Below are positions 13,201 through 21,994 of a stretch of DNA of 64,000 nucleotides, one piece after another. Each line of letters opens with the position of its first letter. The first letter of the stretch is position 1. The stretch covers positions 926,269 to 990,268 of the forward strand of contig JACEVL010000938.1 in the NCBI GenBank assembly GCA_020284085.1, written 5' to 3'. The DNA is from Aporrectodea caliginosa. Lineage: Eukaryota; Annelida; Clitellata; Crassiclitellata; Lumbricidae. A program made the position numbers and the translations under genes. The notes under the pieces were generated by a model. The model worked only from the letters and a program-made list of their open reading frames with translations, had not been told where the DNA came from and searched no databases.

Positions 13201-13359
13201 CATTTTGTCCTTAAATCGTCCGGTAGAGGGCAGAAGACGTCAACATAAAAATTTCAAAATTTTTGTAGCATTTCTTTGATACCATACACAACTTTTGATC
13301 ACTAACGGATTTTGAAATTCGAGAAAAAATTGTTTTTCACTCGGATTCACTCCACCCTA
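10264..13359 (+). mobile_element. 3.1-kb hAT transposon with 8-bp TSD and ~145-bp TIRs
   Basis: The left TIR (10264-10404) and right TIR (13207-13359) are imperfect inverted copies starting TAGGGTGGAGTGA. Both include GTTGACGTCTTCTGCCCTC and the ACCGGACGATTT segment. The flanks carry the perfect 8-bp repeat CTATATTG (10256-10263 and 13360-13367), the hAT hallmark. Subterminal GCCATTTTG motifs, often paired, occur at about 12893, 13042 and 13200 on the right and as a single variant near 10405 on the left. These are plausible transposase binding sites. The element carries one transposase gene. Confidence 0.95.
10591..12848 (+). pseudogene. hAT-like transposase, frameshifted in its C-terminal part
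   Basis: An ATG at 10591 opens a 623-codon frame. Similarity then continues through frame changes near 12430, 12530 and 12700 to a TAA at 12846-12848. Landmarks include a Cys-rich segment CKCSDPAACRCP (about residue 132), MGCDGTAVNTG with a candidate catalytic Asp, HWFICLLHTNELPLRHL, STDQRYLYDM, and a late APVWFAVK..HLWMLANKSRYLP region ending IQRNAFFAHPENVLLSI. I recall similar proteins, annotated only as uncharacterised, from arthropods and cnidarians. The flanking TIRs and 8-bp duplication assign it to hAT, although the protein lacks an obvious BED finger. The frame changes could be decay or assembly error. Confidence 0.8.
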
Positions 13360-13643
13360 CTATATTGCTCTAAAGCAAGTGCTCTTAAGGTGTTTTGTGA
13401 TGCATCCAGCAGTTGACTTGACCATAGGACTTTCAAAATATGGAGTACCTGAGAAAATCTGCAAATAACAAATTGGACAAACACTATATTATTATTATTT
13501 TACAGTACTAGTTCTGCTTAACCAATTGCTGAGGGCATAAACATGCTCAACCTGATTAAATCTGTGTACCAGAACGTATAACTATAATGTTACTTTAAGA
13601 AAACATAATTCACAATGCAAGACAACAACAATGCTTGCATTTG

Positions 13644-13731
13644 CTTTGTGAAAGTGTTCAGAGTACGAATACTGTTGAGTTGGTCATGTAAGAATACCAC
13701 TCCATTGTTTCATCATAATACTTTCACAAAG
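13644..13731 (-). ncRNA. Box C/D snoRNA, family alpha (28S guide), copy 2
   Basis: Box C ATGATGA (13716-13710) and box D CTGA (13661-13658) are closed by an 11-12 bp terminal stem (CTTTGTGAAAG with its complement). The guide just upstream of D is AGTATTCGTACT. It pairs with the conserved 28S segment AGTACGAATAC, recalled from memory, and places a C at the fifth position. It is a paralogue of 18284-18366 and is probably processed from an intron of the minus-strand host transcript. Confidence 0.85.
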
Positions 13732-13830
13732 ACATCAAACTCTACAATGTGATTTATTGTTAATTTATTAATCTATCGGTCTCAACAAAGACATCTACTA
13801 CTATTTAGTTTTTGTTTGTCAGCAGTTAAA

Positions 13831-13905
13831 AATGGACATCAGTTCAAGTTATATCACCAACTCATCAGTGAGAGAGTTCAGTCTCATCACAGGAGCCCAT
13901 TAAAA
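13831..13905 (-). ncRNA. Box C/D snoRNA, family gamma (28S guide)
   Basis: Box C GTGATGA lies at 13890-13884, D' CTGA at 13868-13865 (overlapping a C' TGATGA) and D CTGA at 13842-13839. A short AATGG/CCATT stem closes it. The guide GAACTCTCTCA upstream of D' pairs with the 28S AGAGAGAGTTCA segment in the same register as the copy at 14613-14685. The terminal stem is weaker than in the other copies. Confidence 0.7.
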
Positions 13906-14213
13906 TTTCTATACAATCAATGTCAAAAACAGCATCAAATAATACATTTGTGATCAATTTTAATCAGTTGTGTTCTCCTACATAATTAACAAATTCAGTT
14001 TACAGAATTTCAACCAGAGCTCAACCCAAGGGTCTTAGACATGCATAATCAAAGCGCAAATTTCTGTAATGCTGTTTTGAAAAAACTTTGGAGGCCTACT
14101 GAATTGGCAAAAATAAGACCTTGATCAGTCAATAGAAGAGTCCTCAACATCTGGCAAAAAGAGTTAATGTCTAATGTTACAAGCTTGTATAAGTTAATAA
14201 TGTCATAACTTAC

Positions 14214-14339
14214 ATTTGTCTGGCCATAGCCACTGCTATTCTCAGTAGTCAGAAAATAACCTTGATTTGGCCACATTAATTTTCCACGTGTTTCAAAATG
14301 TCACATCATAAGAAAAACATGACATTTAATGGTATGTGG
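14214..14339 (-). ncRNA. Box H/ACA snoRNA, copy 1
   Basis: This is the paralogue of 15079-15204, also 126 nt. The order on the minus strand is: 5' hairpin with upper stem AAATGTCA/TGACATTT, H box AAATTA, 3' hairpin closed by TGGCCA/TGGCCA with an apical TATTTTC/GAGAATA stem, and ACA (14219-14217) three nucleotides from the inferred 3' end. The lower 5' stem has two mismatches here, so this copy may be weaker. Confidence 0.65.
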
Positions 14340-14612
14340 TTTAGACTTTAATAAATGTTACTATGTACACATGTTGTATTTTACCTGTAAACCTGACTAG
14401 CAGTCATTAACAAAATGCTTCAACTTTCACCAATAACAACTCGGTTGTTCACCAATGCAACTCAGAACCATCTATAAAACAGATAAAAAGAAATTTAGGT
14501 CACCGATTAATTCATGTGTATACTCTTAACAATTTGTATAAGAACAATTCTTACTTTTTGACAAGCATCTTTAATATTTTTTAACTTATTTTATCTGCAT
14601 GGTAAAATATAA

Positions 14613-14685
14613 GAGCTTCGTCAGAGTACTGTAATGTCATCAAAACATCAGAGAGAGAGTTCAAAAACTGTCATCACAGAAGCTC
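14613..14685 (-). ncRNA. Box C/D snoRNA, family gamma (28S guide), tandem unit 1
   Basis: Box C is GTGATGA (14677-14671), D' CTGA (14651-14648), C' TGATGA (14643-14638) and D CTGA (14624-14621). The terminal stem GAGCTTC/GAAGCTC extends outward through GTAAAA/TTTTAC. The guide upstream of D', TTTGAACTCTCTCT, is complementary to 28S AGAGAGAGTTCAA, the stretch where (from memory) human SNORD26 and SNORD81 act. The predicted methylated base is the third A of that run. Confidence 0.9.
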
Positions 14686-14737
14686 AGTTTTACTGCATTG
14701 CAGCATAAAAATGCACTACACTGAATTAAACCAGTAC

Positions 14738-14790
14738 ATCAACTCATTAGTAAGAGAGTTCAGTCTCATCACAGGAGCCCATTAAAATTT
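14738..14790 (-). pseudogene. Truncated box C/D snoRNA, family gamma
   Basis: Box C GTGATGA (14772-14766) and the GAACTCTCT guide are kept. D' has changed to CTAA and the distal D box with its stem is missing, because the tandem-duplication junction cuts through it. It is probably non-functional. Confidence 0.7.
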
Positions 14791-15078
14791 ACATACAGTC
14801 AGCATCAAATAATACATTTATGATCAATTTTAGTCAGTTGTGTTCTACATAATTAACAAATTCAGTTTACAGACTTTCAACTAGAGTTCAAACCAAGGGC
14901 CTTAGACAAGCATAATCAAAGCACAAAATTATGTAACACCTCTTCGAAAAAACTTTGGAGAGGCCCTCTGAATTGGCAATATAAGACATTGATCAGTCAA
15001 TAGTCATTATAACAGTCCTCAACATCTGGCAAAATAGAGTTCATGTCTAATATTATGAGCTTGCACATTTAATGTCAT

Positions 15079-15204
15079 AACTGTCTGGCCATAGCCACTG
15101 CTATTCTCAGTAGTCAGAAAATAACCTTGATTTGGCCACATTCATTTTCCACATATTTCAAAATGTCACATCACAAGAAAGACAAGACATTTAATGGTAT
15201 GTGG
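15079..15204 (-). ncRNA. Box H/ACA snoRNA, copy 2
   Basis: The 5' hairpin has a perfect lower stem CCACATA/TATGTGG, an internal loop (CCATT / TGAAA) and an upper stem AAATGTC/GACATTT. The H box AAATGA (15147-15142) follows directly. The 3' hairpin is closed by TGGCCA/TGGCCA with an apical stem around TATTTTCTGACTACTGAGAATA. The ACA box (15084-15082) lies three nucleotides from the 3' end. This hairpin-hinge-hairpin-tail order is the H/ACA class, which guides pseudouridylation. The target was not determined. Confidence 0.8.
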
Positions 15205-15493
15205 TTTGGACTTTAATAAATTTTACTTAATACATATTATGTACTTTACCTATAAACATGACTACAGCACAGTCATCAAAAAAGTTTGCAACTTTCACAA
15301 ATAACATCTCAGTTGTTCACCATTGCAACTCAGAACCATCTATAAAACAGATAAAAATAAATTTAGGTCATCGATCAATGCATGTGTATTCTCTTAACAA
15401 TTTGTATAAGAACAATTCTTACTTTTTGGCAATTGTCTACATTTTCATCTTAAATATTTTTAATTTAATTGATCTGTATGGTAAAATATAAGA

Positions 15494-15562
15494 GCTTCAT
15501 CAGAGTACTGTAATGTCATCAAAACATCAGAGAGAGAGTTCAAAAACTGTCATCACAGAAGC
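15494..15562 (-). ncRNA. Box C/D snoRNA, family gamma (28S guide), tandem unit 2
   Basis: It is near-identical to 14613-14685: C GTGATGA (15556-15550), D CTGA (15503-15500), stem GCTTC/GAAGC, the same internal D'/C' pair and the same TTTGAACTCTCTCT guide to 28S. Confidence 0.9.
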
Positions 15563-15967
15563 CCAGTTTTACCGCATTGCAGCATAAAAATGCACTACAC
15601 TGAATTAAACCAGTACTGCAAAAGAGTAGTTTATATCCAACTCAATTTGTTAGTATTAATTTTACAATAAATGTGGTTACACCACACAATGGAAAACTTG
15701 TGACAGCTTAGTTGCAACAAGCACACGGAACATGTGATAGGCAGACAGTACAACTACAAGAGATGGTCATGGAATATTACCAATCTGTAATTCTTTTATA
15801 AATCTCGTTTGTAACAAATTTATAATATTTAAGAAGATTGCTCTACTAACACCAACACAATAAGTTTCATGATTTGCAAGTTCGCTGATCAAATACTAGG
15901 ACAAATACTATGCTTTATCTGCTTACAATATTTCTTATTCTAGCAGGATAAAATAATCACTAACATA

Positions 15968-16068
15968 ATGCCATCCGGCAGTGGTTGTCGAGAGCCCACG
16001 CAAAGACATGGTGCATGTTCTGTTGGCACCCAATAATCTTTACTTCTGGACCGCTGGAATGAACAAAG
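15968..16068. repeat. ~100-bp conserved block, copy 2
   Basis: This is the paralogue of 9806-9905, in the same orientation. It lies among the snoRNAs between a gamma and a beta copy. That position and its RNA-like hairpins (minus strand TGCCA..TGGCA, ACATG..CATGT) make a structured RNA possible, but it has no diagnostic box set. Confidence 0.6.
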
Positions 16069-16162
16069 GCTAGACTAAAAACCAGGAATTTAAATACACG
16101 ACTGGCTAGCTTTTAAATTGTTTGCCATTTTTAATCTGCAATAAAATGCACAACTAACACCA

Positions 16163-16232
16163 TTTTGACTCAGATTTTAGTTTGTCTACAAGCATTTCAG
16201 ACAGGGATAACTATAAATCATCATAGTCAAAC
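16163..16232 (-). ncRNA. Box C/D snoRNA, family beta (28S guide), copy 3
   Basis: Box C ATGATGA (16224-16218) and D CTGA (16173-16170) are closed by a TTTGACT/AGTCAAA stem. The internal D' CTGA (16200-16197) is preceded by AGTTATCCCTGT, the complement of 28S ACAGGGATAACT in the peptidyl-transferase region. The fifth base upstream of D' pairs with a G of the GGG run. Confidence 0.88.
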
Positions 16233-16394
16233 AAATTTTCAATATCTTATACATATTACGAAAATGAAACCTAATAAAATTCTAACACAGCTACAAAGTA
16301 CACAATTATTACAGAATGGAAATACCCAAGGTCAATACTGCTGAACTGTTAAAATTTATTTAATCATAAAAGCAACATAAAATTGAATTAAAAG

Positions 16395-16870
16395 ATTTAA
16401 ATTTCAGTCAATTGTATTGTATCTATCAATTTATATAGCCTAGCGCCTCTCGCTGTGCACACCAATCAGAGGCGCTCCCAGTGTGAAAGACAGAGAAAAG
16501 AATGAGGTCTTGAGACAACAAAAAGAGGCACTTGGCCCACCAGTTAATAAACAGGAACGTGTCAAAGATGCAAAGCTGGTTCCATAGTGCAGGGACAATG
16601 AAGGCAAAGGCTCGTGTTTTAGCCATAGCAGTTTTCGCTCGTGGGACAAAGAAATCATGTTGGTTTAATGAGAGTAGTGGCCGAAGAGAAGTAGCCGAGG
16701 CCGGATAAGGTCACATAGATTTTGGGAGATCGGCCAGTATAAGATTAAAGAAAGTACCTTGAACTGAACCCGGGCAGTAAGAGGGAGCCAATAAAGGTGG
16801 TCAAACATGAAAGCAGAGATGTAGGATGAGCGAGGAAGTCGGGCTATTAGTCTGGCCGCAGCATTTAGCT
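16395..16870 (-). mobile_element. L2/CR1-type LINE 3' fragment
   Basis: The minus strand encodes NAAARLIARLPRSSYIS, then DHLYWLPLTARVQFK, and, after a frame change, KTRAFAFIVPALWNQL. This is the usual order at the C-terminus of L2/CR1 reverse transcriptases. It ends with GGCGCCTCTGATTGGTGTGC, GAGAGGCGCTA and an ATACAAT tail. It is 5'-truncated and inserted among the snoRNAs. Confidence 0.85.
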
Positions 16871-16927
16871 GTTCACCTACATGATTAACAACTTAGGCAC
16901 AATTGTGCCTAACTGACATTTTGTTTC

Positions 16928-16988
16928 TGGCTCAGAATTTTGATTTCCTCAGAATATCAGACAGGGATAACAATAATCATCACTGCCA
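16928..16988 (-). ncRNA. Box C/D snoRNA, family beta (28S guide), copy 2
   Basis: Box C is GTGATGA (16983-16977), D CTGA (16935-16932), stem TGGC/GCCA and D' CTGA (16960-16957). The guide GTTATCCCTGT is the same as in 16163-16232 and 17948-18008. Sequence outside boxes and guide has diverged, which points to selection on the guide. Confidence 0.85.
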
Positions 16989-17372
16989 AAAACAAAAGCC
17001 AAAAATATACAAATAGATCTTTTAAATTAATTCTGCATATAGACAATGAACTTTTACATCTTTCTAATTTAATATCTGATAGCTACAATTAAAGAAAACT
17101 AAAGGTTCACAATCAAAATTCCAAGTCTTCGTAATTAATCATACATTTGTAATAAGGTATAAAATAAATGTAACAAATTAACTCGTCAGTAAGCTTTTAC
17201 TACGTCAAGCAATTCCCAGTTCAGAAAATGCTGATGAACTAGATTCGAATAGCAGCTAAACTGCAAATTATCAAATGACAGCTTGACCCTTTTATACTGA
17301 GTGTGTACTAAAATGTATGGGAAATTAAGTTTAATACAGGTTTTTGAAAACATAATTTTAACGAAAATGCAG

Positions 17373-17444
17373 TAACACCATCAGAAAGTAAGATTCTTCC
17401 TTATAACATCAGAAAGAGAGAGTTCTTTATCATCATTGGTGTTA
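17373..17444 (-). ncRNA. Box C/D snoRNA, family gamma (28S guide), diverged copy
   Basis: Box C ATGATGA (17436-17430), D' CTGA (17412-17409) and D CTGA (17384-17381) are closed by a perfect 8-bp stem TAACACCA/TGGTGTTA. The guide GAACTCTCTCTTT upstream of D' contains the complement of 28S GAGAGAGTTC, shifted by two bases relative to the other gamma copies. It lies outside the 880-bp tandem duplication. Confidence 0.85.
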
Positions 17445-17947
17445 TCTACCTTAAAGGTTGTACTGTGTGCACTATAAGAACATTATACTGACAGCATTGA
17501 GAAGCCCACGGACAGGTCTGACAATTAGGCCACGCTGGCTAGCCTCCTCAGAATCTGCCTCATAATGCACATTGCTTGATTTAAGTCGCAACTGTGTCAA
17601 CTTGATTTTTCTTCTAATAAACAAATATGTGATGATGATGATATATCAATTCATGAAGTCAGTTAGCAGTAATTAGCACACATCATATTATACCAAAAGG
17701 AGATAAACTTTTAGTTCAGAGTATTACATTTCCAATCACACAACTGATATATGATTTCAAACTGAATCTGGGAACCAATCATGAAGTTAACAAAGTATGG
17801 CCAATTCAAACACACTAATAATTTTACTAAGTTCACTTTCAAATGTTCACTTCAACAAAATGTATTAAATCTCTACAAAAGTCTACATGTGTACAGTAAC
17901 AAGCAAAAAAATTAAAATACACTGCTAAAAATGAGTATTTGTGTTTC

Positions 17948-18008
17948 TGACTCAGGATTACAATATCCTCAAAATATCAGACAGGGATAACTAAGTTCAT
18001 CATTGTCA
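17948..18008 (-). ncRNA. Box C/D snoRNA, family beta (28S guide), copy 1
   Basis: Box C is ATGATGA (18003-17997), D CTGA (17955-17952), stem TGAC/GTCA and D' CTGA (17980-17977). The conserved guide AGTTATCCCTGT targets 28S ACAGGGATAACT. Confidence 0.86.
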
Positions 18009-18283
18009 TTTTCACAATCACAGCATTAAAAATCTTCAAATGAAAATGTTTAAACGTAGCTTTTTATAGTTTTAAAAGTAGTTTTCTTAATCAATGTATC
18101 TTTAAGCAATTATGTTCACACTTCATACCACATTTCACCACTAATACAAAGTCAAACAATAAGAATATTTCATCATATACCTTCAAAATCTGCCAGTTGT
18201 TACTTTTAAATAGTAAAAAATGTCCACACAATTGAATTGGCCATTAAGCCAAATAGCTAACTGAATTAAAACAAGAAATAAAA

Positions 18284-18366
18284 GCATGTGAAGTCAGACA
18301 GTACGAATACTAGAGTTGGTCATCATTTTATACCACTCTTTAAGGTATCATCACTCTTCCACATGC
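18284..18366 (-). ncRNA. Box C/D snoRNA, family alpha (28S guide), copy 1
   Basis: Box C is GTGATGA (18354-18348), C' ATGATGA (near 18320-18326) and D CTGA (18297-18294). The long stem GCATGTGAAG/CTTCCACATGC has one bulge. The guide GTATTCGTACTG before D is complementary to 28S CAGTACGAATAC but sits two bases further from D than in 13644-13731. This is the promoter-proximal member of the series on the minus strand. Confidence 0.88.
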
Positions 18367-19224
18367 ACCACGACAGCTAACCAACAATTCCTCAGTTTGA
18401 GGAAACACAATACATAAAATGATCAAGTGTAATAGAGCAGTGCTAACCCCAAGAGGCAACCCAGATACAAAATGTGTGACTAGCATTATTAACCTCAACA
18501 TGCAAGAGCGGCAATAAGTTGTAAGGAAACTAACTGTTTCACAATGCAGTGTTCAACTAGCAAGTTCTGAACCAGTCAGTTAATCATGGTTCATATGCAA
18601 AAGATCAGCAAAAAATATTCCTGCATTACTTTTCAAAGCTGTGGGCTCACAGGTTGAAGGTTTATGATAGACGGGTACGACTGTATTCCAGAAAGTTTAG
18701 AAATAGAAAGTCTACCTGAAAGGCAAAACGAAATGTACTTGTGCAACATAATTAATCTTGCCTATTTGAAACGACAAGCTATTCATAATGATGCTACAAG
18801 TCATTTTTCTGCCTGGGATTTACTACACGCATTACCACAACAACGGCAATGCATGCGAAGAAACCAGGGTAGTACAGTCTGATTTAAACTACAACTATAA
18901 AAGAGCAATACAGCCATAGAATAACTAGTAAATCACGCCTCGGCTCCAGAGATCGGAATACTCTAGTCATTCCACTCTGATCCAACGAGGGCTTTGTATT
19001 TGATCCCACGAGGACGAAAGATATAGGCTACACGTGCAAAATAATGTCTTTGTAAGAACCACATTGCACGAAAAGCATGTTAGAATCATACTTGACGCTA
19101 ATCCAACGGTAAAGATGCTAGATTTAACCACACGATCTTTCATACCTGGCATTCAACAGCCGTGATTTTTCACATTTTTCTCAAATTCCTATCACCCCAT
19201 CGATGCATCACCCAACCCCAACTT

Positions 19225-19290
19225 CGCTGTGAAAGAACGATTTAGGTTCACTCAGCAAGGAACCGGAAGTAGTCGCGCTTCTCACGTGAC
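19225..19290 (-). promoter_or_regulatory. Candidate 5'TOP promoter of the snoRNA host gene
   Basis: On the minus strand an ETS-like ACTTCCGGTT (19270-19261) and an E-box CACGTG (19288-19283) lie upstream of a pyrimidine start CTTTC (19235-19231). Such TOP starts are usual for snoRNA host and ribosomal-protein genes. Transcription into the snoRNA series is inferred. Exons of the host RNA could not be resolved. Confidence 0.45.
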
Positions 19291-19544
19291 TGAATAGACG
19301 CGTAATGCTTAATTATTATAGCGCATATTCTGAGTGAATATGACGTTAGTAAGTAAGTAACCGTCAGTAAAGCGTGACAAACACCCACACTTTACAACGA
19401 CGCACACAGTAGTGAACTAGAAGCATAATGGTAGTAGGAAAAACCGATACAATATTATTAACAGCTTCAAAGAGTAAAATTAATATGCAATTATAGCTCG
19501 GAACTAACAGCATAAATATTTTCATAAGCCAAAGATTGGAATTA

Positions 19545-20170
19545 AGTAAAGTAAGTAAGTAAGTGTGTTCTTTATTAAACGCTGGCAAACTACGGCGCTG
19601 TACATAGCGAAAGTTATCAAATAGTAGCGAAAAAGTTAGTAAATAGTAAACTAAAAAACACTATATGGCTTAACTGTACAACATCCTAGCCAGAAAACCA
19701 CGCCTGGTGATGGAATCAAATCTAGAAAGAACACGGTTATGTGAGCGTGGGCGCAAATCGTGACCAGTATATAGGACAGGGGGTAGTAGGTAATGAAAAA
19801 TATGTCCGGGATTATTTAAGATATTTCTAAAAGGTCATGGTCGGCTTTTTACAGAGTTCCTCAAAAGTGGGGAAAGATTTTGGTAGGAAGCCAAAGCGTA
19901 CCAGCTTGCGGACCACAGCACTTAGATAGTCACGTTCCTGTTTGCTGGCAAAGCCCCACCACACTTGGGAACAATAAAGCATTACATTCATTAAATGTAA
20001 GCTATTCGATATTCTATAGCGATCGTATGGCCTCGACCCTGCTAATTTTTCAGCGAATAGATCTGGCGAGATCCGTTGGCATTAATATGTCAGCAGCGTC
20101 ACCAATGAACGCCTGTAAGTTGCTATGCATGAAGCAATCGCGAACGGCCACGTTCGATCTGAAGCCCATG
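19545..20170 (-). mobile_element. LINE C-terminal fragment with TTAC-repeat tail
   Basis: The minus frame reads FPTFEELCKKADHDL, then NNPGHIFHYLLPP, then LRPRSHNRVL and a closing GFLARMLY, a common LINE ORF2 ending. The 3' part has AATAAAG and a (TTAC)n tail at 19545-19565. Scattered frame changes show it is dead. Confidence 0.8.
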
Positions 20171-20207
20171 AAAATGTAGGGTGAACGAAAAACTACAGTA
20201 ACACTGA

Positions 20208-20640
20208 AAAGTGTTATTGAAAAGAGTTATTGAAAAGGGTTATTGAAGAGGGTTACTGAAAAGAGTTATTGAAAAGAGTTATTGAAACGAGTTATTGAAA
20301 ACAGTTATTGAAAGAGTTAGTTATTGATTGAAAGAGTTATTGAGAAGAGTTATTGAAAAGTGTTATTGAAAAGAGTACTTGAAAAGGGTTATTGAAAAGA
20401 GTTATTGAGAAGAGTTATTGAAACGAGGTTATTGAAAACAGTTATTGAAAGAGTTAGTTATTGAAAAGAGTTATTGAAAAAGGTTATTGAAAAGAGTTAT
20501 TGAAAGAGTTATTGAAAGAGTTATTGAAAAGGGTTATTGAAGTGTGTTATTGAAAAGAATGATTGAAAAAAGTCATAGAAAAGAGTTATTGAAATGAGTT
20601 ATTGAAAAGAGCAATTGAAGTGAGTTATTGAACAGGGNTA
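20208..20640. repeat. 13-bp minisatellite (GTTATTGAAAAGA)n
   Basis: About 30 imperfect units run through the stretch. The only ambiguous base of the window (n, 20638) is at its right edge, so copy number and edge may be mis-assembled. It separates the LINE fragment from the LTR leader. Confidence 0.9.
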
Positions 20641-20922
20641 TTTCAACTAAGTAATTAATCAAAAGCCTTGCGCTTTATAAAATTCTCAAATCCTACCTAA
20701 GATCTGTATGCAACCTCTTAGTTACAATATATAATCTATGTCTATGACGTAACGTTGTGACGTAACGTTAAATGTTCAATGGCTTATTGCACCGTTTCAA
20801 ATGTTAAGTGTGCGTGCCGTTAAAATTCAAATAAATCGTCTCTAATTTTTACAGAAAACACAAATCTACAACGCTAGTGCAAGTTAACTAATAGTTTACT
20901 TGAGTTAGCAAAGTCTCTCAAA

Positions 20923-20940
20923 ATCCCGGACGAGCCCCCA
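20923..20940 (-). other. tRNA-Pro type primer-binding site
   Basis: The minus strand reads TGGGGGCTCGTCCGGGAT, the 18-nt complement of the tRNA-Pro 3' end. It lies three bases after the LTR. Confidence 0.85.
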
Positions 20941-20943
20941 TAA

Positions 20944-21994
20944 TGTAGCCCTAATGTGTGGATTAGTAGCCTTTTTGCTGCGTCCGTAATGGCAGAGTAG
21001 AACATTACATTACTTCAAATAAGGTTATAGGAAACACTAAGCATCTTTTGTAGAAAAGTCTTGTATTGTGTTAATTAGAAAGACAATCAATTGACATACA
21101 ATTCAAATAAATACCTATCTACCTATGAGTGGCATTATTTATTAAATAATATAATTATGTTTTATGAGCTTATCTGATCCTTCAGATAACTTCAGTCTCG
21201 CTTCGATGACATCGCAGTAGAGTCCGTAGAAACTGTTTCAATGTAGGAGTAGGTTTCGTCGAAGATATGTATTTCAACGGAGGTGAATCTTCTTCTGAAG
21301 AGTCGCGGCGAAGACATGTAATCGTAACGATGCTTCGTCTTCCAATCAGTTCTTCCAACGTCGAAGTAGTGGTTGAAAAGGATCGTCACAACAACAGACA
21401 AACCGGAATTAGATAAATCCGTATCGCTTGCTTTAAAGTTGCTGTACGAAGACTAATCAATCCTTCGTAAACATCCGCAGTTCAAATCATCCACACGCAG
21501 AAACGACGACAACTCAACCGTTCTACGCTTCCAAGTAGACTTATCGAAAGGATCACTCGTTGGCCCTTTTATGCTCAACGGTTACTCCTAAATTCGATTA
21601 AAAGTCCGCCACAACGATGCTATCATCTATTAGCAAGATGCATAGTCATCTAGAACCTCGAAACTGACGATTCATTCACCGAAAACGTCCTTCCAATCGC
21701 AGGAACGTCTCTAATCGTCCAACTCGCTTGAACTCCAAATTTCAAGTCCTCTCTCAACGCATTTCTATTCGTTCCTTCATTACGTCGTCACGGTAACGCT
21801 TGGATCAATCGTATTACGTCATGGAGCCGTTAACGCTGTTTTAACGGTTCGCTAGGCAGTTAATTACGTATTAATGAAAGCCACTCATGAATTAACTAAT
21901 GCCACCCGTAATTGACTATCTTATCTTAACCTTAGAAATTAATTAATTAATTAAGTAAACTAACAATAGATTTGATAAGTTATATTTCGCTACA
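20944..21994 (-). mobile_element. LTR of a retrotransposon (5' LTR, truncated element)
   Basis: On the minus strand the 1051-bp unit starts TGTAGC and ends GCTACA, the TG...CA form. A primer-binding site (20940-20923) and a short leader down to about 20640 follow. A CATAAAAGG box lies near 21570, and AATAAA motifs lie near 21125-21140. The gag-pol body and 3' LTR are absent, replaced by the minisatellite and a LINE. Ty3/Gypsy is likely but unproven without pol. Confidence 0.82.

Larger units (their letters stand above)
13857..15617. repeat. ~880-bp tandem duplication carrying snoRNAs
   Basis: Unit 1 (13857-14737) and unit 2 (14738-15617) align along their length with scattered substitutions. 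Each contains a C/D RNA of family gamma near its right end and an H/ACA RNA in the middle. The left junction truncates one snoRNA: the copy at 13831-13905 is complete and the one at 14738 is not. Confidence 0.88.

Noticed and set aside
17620..17700. Further C/D snoRNA around the GATGATGATG run
   Set aside because: A D-like CTGA exists on the minus strand, but there is no proper box C with a terminal stem.
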